The notes below the pieces were generated by a model, which was given only the letters and a program-made list of their open reading frames with translations, had not been told where the DNA came from and did no database searches. This document shows, piece after piece, positions 1 to 5,160 of a stretch of 5,160 nucleotides of DNA (positions are counted from its first letter, which is position 1; the number at the start of each line of letters is the position of its first letter). The translations under genes were made by a program, and so were the position numbers. This stretch comes from Bacteroidales bacterium (GTDB lineage: Bacteria > Bacteroidota > Bacteroidia > Bacteroidales > WCHB1-69), in the NCBI GenBank assembly GCA_012518765.1, contig JAAYRN010000112.1:1-5160 (forward strand), in the 5' to 3' direction.

Positions 1-27
1 GAGAGTGGCAGGCGGTTTGTCATATAT
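1..27 (-). repeat. Possible flank repeat, downstream side of ATPase gene
   Basis: The first 20 bases are 60% G+C (12 of 20), in strong contrast to the AT-rich sequence around them. Read on the minus strand, the segment has the pattern ATATG-2 nt-AAAC-CG...-CACT. A similar pattern, ATATG-2 nt-AAAC-G...-CACT, occurs on the same strand at 1644-1667 on the other side of the ATPase gene. The match is imperfect, roughly 15 of 22 positions with two gaps, so it could be chance. If real, it would be one end of a cassette-like insertion carrying the ATPase. The left edge is cut by the window, so its true extent is unknown. Nothing else convincing is seen in 28-77, including no terminator hairpin after the ATPase stop. 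Confidence 0.22.
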
Positions 28-77
28 ACCAAAAACTTTTTCTGTTGTTTTAGTTTGACATCTATTTTGAAAAAAAT

Positions 78-1304
78 CTATCGGCATCCTTTTTCAATTT
101 CTTGTAATTGTGCAAATAATTCATTAGTATTTTCAATGTCATCATTTAAGAAGTTTTCATCTGATGGCAATCCCTTATAATCATCTAGTTTTTTAATAGA
201 ACCATCTAAATCATTTAGTTCATAGATAATTAGATTTTCTGATTTTAAGGTAGATTCTAAAGGAACTATTTCAGATAACTTCTTTTTACTTTCTTCTGAT
301 TTTAAGTTTAATTTTACTGTTTCAGCTTTTACAGCTAATGTCAGGTAGTTTATCAAATAAGGACTGTGTGTTGTCATTATCAACTTATTATTTCCATTAT
401 TAAACGCTAACAAACTGTTTAATAATAGTCTTTGAGATTTTGGGAACAAGTTTTGTTCAGGTTCTTCGACAATATTTACAAAATATTTGCTGACATATTT
501 TTCGTTTATTTTCTTTTCTTCTGTGCGCAAAGTTTTTTCATCAAGCTGTTGTGTGTTTAACTCTTTCAACTCATTGTTTCTGCGAATTGTTTGGTCTGTA
601 CTTAATAATTCTAACAATTTTTTTTCTCCTTGTTTTACATACTCAATCAAGTATTTTGTAACCCAATACAACGGCACAATAGAATGAAATCCACTTGAGG
701 CATCTGAGAGTTTTAATTGTTTGTTGTTGAAAATCAAATAGTTTTCATCTTCTTTAGGCTCATAAACAATTTTTGTATTGTTTATTGGTAAATCAATAGG
801 CTTGCTTTTATGAGCAAGTTGAGCATTACGAAATTCTATAGAATAGTTTTTTAAACTTCCAATTATTAAATCAGAAACTTTATTAATATTAGTAATTGAA
901 CTTAAAAAATTACGCTCAGCAGGAACGTACATTATTTTAGGTTGCTTGATAGATTTCAGATTTAATTTTGTGGCTTTGACAGTTTTTTTAATTGTATTTT
1001 CAGATAGAATTAAACGATAAGTATTTCCTTCATATTCTATTTGAGTGTCTGGTTCTATATAGTTTTCTAACCGATGAAATCCAATAAGTTTAATAAAGTC
1101 TTGATGCGAAACAGGTGCTTTTATATCGCCACGTATCAATGCTTTTTCTAACCACATAAATGTTGAAATCAGTTTGGCTACTGTGCTTTTACCAGAACCT
1201 TGATTACCTATAAAAATAGTAACTTTTTTAATATCAATCCAACCATCGTTGGTTAAATTTCTATTTTTAATTGGTCCAAAATTTTTTATCTTAATTCTGC
1301 TCAT
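78..1304 (-). CDS. AAA-type (SMC/ABC-like) predicted ATPase
   Basis: This 408-residue soluble protein is a complete ABC/SMC-type nucleotide-binding fold. An N-terminal strand of the kind seen in RecF/SMC-like ATPases (SRIKIKNFGPI) leads into Walker A, GNQGSGKST, at residues 33-41. An ABC-signature-like motif, SDASSGFHS, lies at 200-208. Walker B runs from about 275 and ends in the acidic pair of IVEEPEQNLFP (catalytic Glu at 280 or 281). The switch histidine is H313 in TTHSPYL. A charged, probably helical insertion (about 224-272) separates signature and Walker B, where SMC/Rad50-type proteins carry coiled coils. No TOPRIM or nuclease domain follows; the last 90 residues are charged and unassigned. 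Hand counts of four 60-base lines give about 30% GC, against about 38% for four lines from the other genes, which suggests acquisition. The start ATG follows a weak AAAGAAG. Such ATPases often belong to defence modules, but any partner gene would lie beyond position 1. Function is unassigned. Confidence 0.9.
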   Translation of the reverse strand: MSRIKIKNFGPIKNRNLTNDGWIDIKKVTIFIGNQGSGKSTVAKLISTFMWLEKALIRGDIKAPVSHQDFIKLIGFHRLENYIEPDTQIEYEGNTYRLILSENTIKKTVKATKLNLKSIKQPKIMYVPAERNFLSSITNINKVSDLIIGSLKNYSIEFRNAQLAHKSKPIDLPINNTKIVYEPKEDENYLIFNNKQLKLSDASSGFHSIVPLYWVTKYLIEYVKQGEKKLLELLSTDQTIRRNNELKELNTQQLDEKTLRTEEKKINEKYVSKYFVNIVEEPEQNLFPKSQRLLLNSLLAFNNGNNKLIMTTHSPYLINYLTLAVKAETVKLNLKSEESKKKLSEIVPLESTLKSENLIIYELNDLDGSIKKLDDYKGLPSDENFLNDDIENTNELFAQLQEIEKGCR

Positions 1305-1324
1305 CTTCTTTATTGTAAACAGGA

Positions 1325-1332
1325 CAAATTTA
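1325..1332 (-). promoter_or_regulatory. Candidate Bacteroidota -7 box for the ATPase gene
   Basis: On the minus strand this reads TAAATTTG, an exact match to the Bacteroidota sigma-ABfr -7 consensus TAnnTTTG. It lies 20 bp upstream of the ATPase start codon, implying a short leader of roughly 10-17 nt. The nearest -33-like TTTG on this strand is at 1359-1362, 26 bp away, more than the usual spacing of about 19-21 bp. The -33 element is therefore weak or absent. Confidence 0.4.
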
Positions 1333-1476
1333 CATTTTTAAATTTAAATAGTACTCTGCAAATCAGTAAATCGTACCATAGTTTTTTTATCTATATTTTC
1401 TAGTTCAATTAAAAATTACTTTCTATCTTAACTGTTGTTTTGTATTACACTTGATGCTAACACTCAATAAACGACA

Positions 1477-1559
1477 TTTGTATTATTTTTATTATATAAC
1501 ATTCGTATACGCGTTTTATGTGAATGTTCTAAATTTCTCATATATAATTGAAATACAAA
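1477..1559. repeat. Nested inverted repeat / potential hairpin
   Basis: Three pairs of arms stack towards one centre. The outer arms TTTGTATT (1477-1484) and AATACAAA (1552-1559) are perfect 8-mers. The middle arms ATTATAT (1491-1497) and ATATAAT (1542-1548) are perfect 7-mers. The inner arms at 1498-1509 and 1517-1528 form a 12-bp stem around a 7-nt loop, with AACATTC/GAATGTT perfect, then two G-U pairs, then three more pairs. The G-U pairs favour a plus-strand RNA; the minus-strand copy would carry A-C mismatches there. No T-run follows, so it is not a standard terminator. AT-richness makes chance arms likely, so the role is open: cruciform, regulator site, small RNA or remnant element. Confidence 0.35.
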
Positions 1560-1643
1560 AGTAACTATAATTTGCCAATAAAAGATGTTTTTGCCGATTA
1601 TTTTAATTAAATAGTTAGTTTTTATTTATAAACATCCATTATA

Positions 1644-1667
1644 AGTAGTGCCAACGTTTAACATATA
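1644..1667 (-). repeat. Possible flank repeat, upstream side of ATPase gene
   Basis: On the minus strand this segment contains ATATGTTAAAC followed by GTTGGCACT, resembling the segment at 1-27 on the same strand. The two would bracket the ATPase gene and its upstream region as imperfect direct repeats about 1.64 kb apart. The DUF819 promoter box at 1720 lies outside, so an insertion between the two points would leave the operon promoter intact. GTTAAAC also fits the integron core pattern GTTRRRY, but no partner core or integrase is visible. Similarity is weak. Confidence 0.22.
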
Positions 1668-1719
1668 CACGAATATAAAACTTATATCCTATCTTTTTTT
1701 ATGGTATTTATTTTTTTTA

Positions 1720-1727
1720 TACTTTTG
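1720..1727 (+). promoter_or_regulatory. Candidate Bacteroidota -7 box for the DUF819/barrel operon
   Basis: TACTTTTG matches the Bacteroidota -7 consensus TAnnTTTG exactly and lies 29 bp upstream of the DUF819 start codon, giving an expected leader of about 20-25 nt. The -33 region (around 1697-1704) is T-rich and ends in TTATGG, without a clear TTTG. The leader is A-rich with no Shine-Dalgarno sequence, as is usual in this phylum. No other promoter is evident in the 30-bp gap before the barrel gene, so this box probably serves both genes. Confidence 0.5.
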
Positions 1728-1756
1728 CTAATTATAAAAAATAAAAATATAATATT

Positions 1757-2938
1757 ATGCAGGTAGGAATTATAGTTGCAGCTTACTTATTGGCTCCTTT
1801 TATTATTGTTGTTTTGTTTAAACGCTATCGATTAGTGCGACAAATAGGTACGGTATTAATCGCATACGCTATTGGGGTGTTGATGGCATTGTTTGATTTG
1901 ATTCCAACGGGAGATGCTCTTGGTGCAGAATCTATGATGAGTGCTCAAAAATTGATTCAAAATCTTACGGTACCTTTGGCTATACCTTTGATGTTGTTTA
2001 ATTGCGATTTCCGACTGTGGACAAAATCTTTACCTAAAACAATATCCGCTTTATTGGGTGGTGTTTTATCTATAATCATTGCAGTGGTAAGTGCATTTTT
2101 TATCTTTAAAAACTCAGGAATCAGTGATTTACCTAATGTTGCGGGCATGATGACCGGTATTTATACAGGAGGAACCATGAATTTTTATGCTTTGGGTGCA
2201 GCTTTAAATGTGAATCCTACTACCATTACTTTGACCTATACATTTGAAATGTTGGTAACGTTTCCATTAATTTTATTCCTTGTAGGAGGTGGTTATAAAG
2301 TATTTAGAAAAATACTTCCTTTTCAAGACGAATCAATGGTTTTGCAAAGTGCCGAATTGAGCGAAATAGAGGAAAATGGCATAGAAAATTATAGCGGAAT
2401 GACAAGTCGGAAAGTTTTTCCCCGTATGTTGCTTGCTTTATTAATATCTGTCCTCATGTTGGGGGTTGCAGCGGTCGTATCCTTATTGACCGTAGGAAAA
2501 TTAAACGAATTGATTATTATTCTAATTATCACTACTTTGGCTATTGTTTCTTCGTTTTTTAAATTTATTCGTCAATTGCCTAAAACATTTGAGTTGGGTA
2601 TGTTTTTTATATTGATATTCAGTGTTGTTGTTGCATCTCAATTTGATATTTATAGCATTAAAATGGAGGCATTAAACTTAGGATTGTTTGTGTTGTATAT
2701 AATGCTTGTTTCTGTTATTGTGCATATTATATTTTCTCGAATAACCAAAGTTCCCGGTGATTTGTTTACCGTTGCCCATGTAGGACTTTTGTGTTCTTCT
2801 CCTTTTATTCCTCCCATAGTAGGGGCTATGAAAAATAAGAAAGTGTTGATTAGCGGTATAGTGATTGGTTTAATAGGGTATGCTATAGGGACTTATTTGG
2901 GAGTAGCCCTTAGTTTCTTTTTGGAAAAACTCATTTAA
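1757..2938 (+). CDS. DUF819-family integral membrane protein (transporter-like)
   Basis: This 393-residue inner-membrane protein has about 11-12 hydrophobic segments and no cleavable signal peptide. Family assignment rests on characteristic motifs: a helix reading LAIPLMLFNCD (about residues 74-84), then the half-repeat motif GGTMNFYALGAAL at 138-150, corresponding to the usual GGT/S-x-N-aa-A stretch. Further support is a late PPIVGAM at 352-358, then KNKKVL and a final helix pair. A polar, acidic cytoplasmic-type loop (about 190-221) divides the protein into two halves, as in inverted-repeat transporters. Length is normal for the family. DUF819 proteins resemble secondary transporters, but to my knowledge no substrate is established, so none is proposed. 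The start is supported by the -7 box 29 bp upstream and by the hydrophobic segment beginning immediately after it. The barrel gene follows after 30 bp on the same strand, suggesting co-transcription. Confidence 0.88.
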   Translation: MQVGIIVAAYLLAPFIIVVLFKRYRLVRQIGTVLIAYAIGVLMALFDLIPTGDALGAESMMSAQKLIQNLTVPLAIPLMLFNCDFRLWTKSLPKTISALLGGVLSIIIAVVSAFFIFKNSGISDLPNVAGMMTGIYTGGTMNFYALGAALNVNPTTITLTYTFEMLVTFPLILFLVGGGYKVFRKILPFQDESMVLQSAELSEIEENGIENYSGMTSRKVFPRMLLALLISVLMLGVAAVVSLLTVGKLNELIIILIITTLAIVSSFFKFIRQLPKTFELGMFFILIFSVVVASQFDIYSIKMEALNLGLFVLYIMLVSVIVHIIFSRITKVPGDLFTVAHVGLLCSSPFIPPIVGAMKNKKVLISGIVIGLIGYAIGTYLGVALSFFLEKLI

Positions 2939-2968
2939 GAAAGTATTAATTTTTAAAACTATAAAAAA

Positions 2969-4354
2969 ATGAAAAAAAATAGATGTATTATTGTAATAGG
3001 CTTAGTTTCACTTCTCTTCTATTCTACGATAGGATTAGGTCAAGAAGAACAAAAAGTGAAAACGAACTGGAACTTAGGAGCATTACCCAGTATTTCTTAC
3101 GATGCTGATTTGGGTTTTCAATACGGGGCTTTGGCTAATTTATATTATTATGGAGATGGGTCTACCTATCCCGAATACTTACATTCTTTTTATGTAGAAG
3201 CAGCGTATACAACTAAAAATTACGGATTGTTTCGATTTTTTTATGATTCTAAGTATCTAATACCCAAACATCGTTTGTCGGTAGATGTTTCGTATTTGCC
3301 CGATGCTATGTGTGATTTTTTTGGGTACAATGGTTACCAATCTATCTATAAAGATAAGTGGAGAAATTCAAAAAAATATACAGCCGAAGAAGGTTATAAA
3401 ACCAGGGCTTTTTATAAATACAAACGCGATATATTTCGATTTTCTGCCGATATACAAGGTACGATTCACAATCACTGGAAATGGGCTGCTGGTTTAGGTA
3501 TATTAAACTATAAGATTGATATTGTAGATGTTAAAATGCTTAATAAAGGAAAAAAACCTGGAAAAATGCTACCCGATACCTTAGAAGGTTTGTATGAAAA
3601 ATATGTAAACTGGAACATAATAGATGCCTCGGAAAAAAAAGGAGGATTTCATCCTTACCTGAGAGGGGGATTGATTTACGATAGTAGAAACAAAGAATCG
3701 AATCCATCGAAGGGAATGTATATCGATGCGTTTTTAACTTATTCAGCGGCATTTGGACAACAAAAAAAATACAATAACCTCAAATTAAATCTTAATTTCC
3801 GTCATTATATCCCTATTTATAAAGATTATGTTTCTTTTGCTTATCGTGTGGGAACTCAGCTACTTATAGCTGGTGAAAGCCCGTTTTATACCAATACCTA
3901 TATGAATACTTTGTATATTCAGAGAGTGTTATACGAAGGATTGGGTGGAGGTAATTCGTTGAGGGGAATTCTTCGCAATCGGATACTTGCCAACGGTTTT
4001 GCTTTTTCCAATGTAGAACTTAGGGTCAAAGTGTGGAAATTCGATATAGGGAAACAGCATTTTTATTTGGGAGTCAATCCTTTCTTTGATATAGGAATGA
4101 TAACACAGGCGTATAAGTTTGATGCTGATGAAATTAAAACCATTATGGCGGTTGCCAGCCCCGAAGATAAATTTTCTAACTTTTTTAATCCCGATCCAAA
4201 AGCTGTTTACTTGCCTCACATGTCGGCAGGAGTAGGAATTAAGATTGCTATGAATGAAAATTTTATACTTTCCGTTGATTGGGCTGTGCCTTTCGATAAA
4301 CAAGACGGAGCTGGATTAGCCAATTTGTATATAAAAATTGGCTATTTGTTTTAG
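2969..4354 (+). CDS. POTRA-less Omp85/BamA-superfamily outer-membrane beta-barrel protein
   Basis: This 461-residue secreted protein begins with a typical signal peptide (MKKNR, a hydrophobic core at about 6-23, likely cleavage after GLGQ at 25). The rest is rich in alternating aromatic and polar beta-strands. Two Omp85 (surface antigen D15) landmarks are visible: YDSRN...NPSKGMY at 237-251, matching the family's D-x-R-x...P-x-x-G pattern, and GGGNSLRG at 326-333, matching the VRGF/Y-type loop-6 motif. The C-terminus LYIKIGYLF ends in phenylalanine, as expected for a BAM-inserted barrel. Strands start about ten residues after the signal peptide, so there is no room for even one POTRA domain (about 75 residues). 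It is therefore not BamA itself, but a short Omp85 family member of unknown function. The leader before the ATG is A-rich. Probably in an operon with the DUF819 gene 30 bp upstream. The last 12 codons double as a terminator hairpin. Confidence 0.87.
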   Translation: MKKNRCIIVIGLVSLLFYSTIGLGQEEQKVKTNWNLGALPSISYDADLGFQYGALANLYYYGDGSTYPEYLHSFYVEAAYTTKNYGLFRFFYDSKYLIPKHRLSVDVSYLPDAMCDFFGYNGYQSIYKDKWRNSKKYTAEEGYKTRAFYKYKRDIFRFSADIQGTIHNHWKWAAGLGILNYKIDIVDVKMLNKGKKPGKMLPDTLEGLYEKYVNWNIIDASEKKGGFHPYLRGGLIYDSRNKESNPSKGMYIDAFLTYSAAFGQQKKYNNLKLNLNFRHYIPIYKDYVSFAYRVGTQLLIAGESPFYTNTYMNTLYIQRVLYEGLGGGNSLRGILRNRILANGFAFSNVELRVKVWKFDIGKQHFYLGVNPFFDIGMITQAYKFDADEIKTIMAVASPEDKFSNFFNPDPKAVYLPHMSAGVGIKIAMNENFILSVDWAVPFDKQDGAGLANLYIKIGYLF

Positions 4355-4363
4355 TTTATTTTT
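4317..4363 (+). terminator. Intrinsic terminator embedded in the 3' end of the barrel gene
   Basis: A perfect 10-bp inverted repeat, TAGCCAATTT (4317-4326) and AAATTGGCTA (4335-4344), encloses an 8-nt loop. It is followed at once by a T-rich tract at 4345-4363 (15 T of 19). This is the hairpin-plus-U-tract layout of a Rho-independent terminator for the plus strand. The hairpin lies inside codons 450-459 of the barrel gene, and that gene's stop (4352-4354) and the opposing ligase gene's stop (4356-4358) both fall within the T tract. No T-run follows on the minus strand, so it should act mainly on plus-strand transcripts. The stem has only four G-C pairs, so its strength is moderate. Confidence 0.62.
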
Positions 4364-5160
4364 GGAGAAGTAAAACATATTGCTTAAACACATCGCCTCT
4401 TTCTTCAAAATTTTTGAAAGCATCGTAACTGGGAGCTGCTGGCGATAATAAACAACTGCATCCCTGGCGAGTATGTTTTTGTGCAATGGCTATAATTTCT
4501 TTGTAATCGTTTGAGAAATAGAATTTTTTATGCAAAGGAAAATCGCATAATTTCATCATACGTTCGCCTGCTTTTCCGGTGAAAATAAAGTGTTCTACGT
4601 TGGAATGTATAAAAACATGTACTAAAGAAGAATAATCGATACCTCTGTCCATTCCTCCTAATATTAAGGTGTTTACATTGTCTATGGCTTCCAAGGCAGC
4701 CAAGGTAGCTTGGGGAATAGTGGAAATACTGTCGTTGTAAAATGCAACGCCATTAATAGTTGCAACATACTCTAAACGATGGGGTAAACTCTGAAAACTA
4801 TAAACAGCTTCTTTGAGTAATTTATAATCGCTTATGTTTTCCGCTAATAATACGGCAAGCAATCCAGCACAGCAATTTTGTATGTTGTGTTTTCCTTTTA
4901 ATGGAAAATTGTGGTTAAGCTCAAAAAGGAAAATTTCTTCCTCTTGTGGTTTAAAAACAAACTGATTTTCTTTGATATAACAAACGGAATGGGGGTGTGG
5001 ATAATAAGAAAATCCCTTTCTTTGAGCAATGTATGCTGCTTTTTTGAGGTGTTCGTTAATTAGAGAATCGCTTGTGTTGTATATAAAAATATCTTCGTTT
5101 TGTTGATAGCTTGCAATATTTAATTTGGCTAATTGATAATCGTAAAAACTGTGATAATGA
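4356..5160 (-). CDS. murD: MurD-type UDP-MurNAc-L-alanine:glutamate ligase, 3' part only
   Basis: The frame stays open from the window edge to TAA at 4356-4358, giving the last 267 residues of a cytoplasmic ATP-dependent Mur ligase that adds glutamate to UDP-MurNAc-L-Ala. MurD is usually about 440-450 residues, so about 180 N-terminal residues, with the P-loop, are outside. Fragment residues 1-12 (HYHSFYDYQLAK) match the MurD segment ending in the carbamylated lysine (Lys198 in E. coli), here K12. PLKGKHNIQN (86-95) matches the GxHNxxN region; PHRLE is at 126-130. The C-terminal domain shows NDSISTIP (142-149), GGMDRGID (168-175) and SPAAPSYDAFKNFEERG (239-255), the last diagnostic of MurD. 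Two loop residues differ from classical MurD: DSISTIP replaces DSKATN, and Arg replaces Lys in GGxDKG. This resembles MurD2-like variants, so glutamate stereospecificity is uncertain. No ftsW follows, unlike typical dcw clusters. A TTG at 4860-4862 is internal, not the start. Confidence 0.9.
   Translation of the reverse strand, partial: HYHSFYDYQLAKLNIASYQQNEDIFIYNTSDSLINEHLKKAAYIAQRKGFSYYPHPHSVCYIKENQFVFKPQEEEIFLFELNHNFPLKGKHNIQNCCAGLLAVLLAENISDYKLLKEAVYSFQSLPHRLEYVATINGVAFYNDSISTIPQATLAALEAIDNVNTLILGGMDRGIDYSSLVHVFIHSNVEHFIFTGKAGERMMKLCDFPLHKKFYFSNDYKEIIAIAQKHTRQGCSCLLSPAAPSYDAFKNFEERGDVFKQYVLLLQK

Larger units (their letters stand above)
1305..1756. other. Divergent AT-rich intergenic region
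   Basis: These 452 bp separate the starts of two divergent genes. They are very AT-rich with many homopolymer runs. Contents that can be supported are a -7-like box for the ATPase near 1325-1332, a nested inverted repeat at 1477-1559, a possible flank repeat at 1644-1667, and a -7-like box for the DUF819 gene at 1720-1727. A 9-bp direct repeat, TTTGTATTA, occurs at 1439-1447 and 1477-1485. No tRNA, riboswitch or convincing protein gene was recognised. A 36-codon open frame at 1454-1564 is discussed among the rejected items. Confidence 0.8.

Noticed and set aside
1..23. Possible start of a downstream gene, ATG at 21-23 on the minus strand (MTNRLPL...)
   Set aside because: Only seven codons are visible before the edge, the product is not recognisable, and the ATG falls inside the possible flank repeat. 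It cannot be supported from this window.
1454..1564. 36-codon plus-strand open frame rich in Tyr, Phe and Ile (membrane-peptide-like)
   Set aside because: It has no ribosome binding site or promoter box, its hydrophobic residues follow from TAT/TTT-rich DNA, and its length is within what chance gives in such AT-rich sequence. It also overlaps the nested inverted repeat.
1584..1636. Inverted repeat GATGTTT (1584-1590) / AAACATC (1630-1636)
   Set aside because: Seven pairs with a 39-nt loop in AT-rich DNA are expected by chance, and neither end can be extended.
1653..1659. A true integron attC site around GTTTAAC
   Set aside because: Only one core-like heptamer is seen; no paired core at the right distance, no central hairpin and no integrase gene are in the window.
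2939..2968. Separate promoter or terminator between the DUF819 and barrel genes
   Set aside because: The 30-bp A/T-rich gap holds no TAnnTTTG box and no hairpin, so an operon is the simpler reading.
3929..4303. 124-codon open frame antisense to the barrel gene
   Set aside because: It lies wholly inside a well-supported secreted barrel gene, has no family features, and reads as a reverse-strand shadow of that gene.
4356..4862. A 168-codon minus-strand gene starting with TTG at 4860-4862
   Set aside because: The frame stays open upstream to the window edge, and the upstream residues align with the MurD central domain (HYHS...K and GKHN). The TTG is an internal leucine codon.

Overview
The window looks like chromosomal DNA of a low-GC member of the Bacteroidota, probably Bacteroidales or a relative. 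Pointers are TAnnTTTG-type -7 promoter boxes, A-rich leaders with almost no Shine-Dalgarno sequence, and an Omp85-type barrel gene. This placement is an inference, because no rRNA or other marker is present.

Layout: (1) 1-77 is a short non-coding flank with an unusually GC-rich start. (2) 78-1304, minus strand, is a complete SMC/ABC-like AAA-type ATPase, clearly lower in GC than the rest and probably acquired. (3) 1305-1756 is a 452-bp AT-rich divergent intergenic region. It holds a candidate promoter for each side, a nested inverted repeat (1477-1559) and a sequence (1644-1667) that loosely resembles the far flank of the ATPase gene. (4) 1757-2938 and 2969-4354, plus strand, form a probable two-gene operon: a DUF819-family inner-membrane transporter-like protein, then a secreted Omp85-superfamily beta-barrel without POTRA domains. 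(5) 4356-5160, minus strand, is the C-terminal 267 residues of a MurD-type Mur ligase whose 5' end lies beyond the window. It converges on the barrel gene with one base between the stop codons.

How the genes relate: the MurD-type ligase works in cytoplasmic peptidoglycan precursor synthesis. The DUF819/barrel pair places an inner-membrane and an outer-membrane protein under what looks like one promoter, so they may serve one envelope function, but nothing in the sequence names a substrate. The ATPase stands apart in strand, composition and flanks, and looks like an accessory (possibly defence-type) gene inserted upstream of the operon.

Points most worth a second look: the non-canonical active-site loops of the MurD homologue (DSISTIP and GGMDRGID), an intrinsic terminator hairpin that lies inside the last codons of the barrel gene, the POTRA-less barrel paired with a transporter-like gene, and the possible cassette-like boundaries of the ATPase gene. 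I see no complete system that can confidently be called new.
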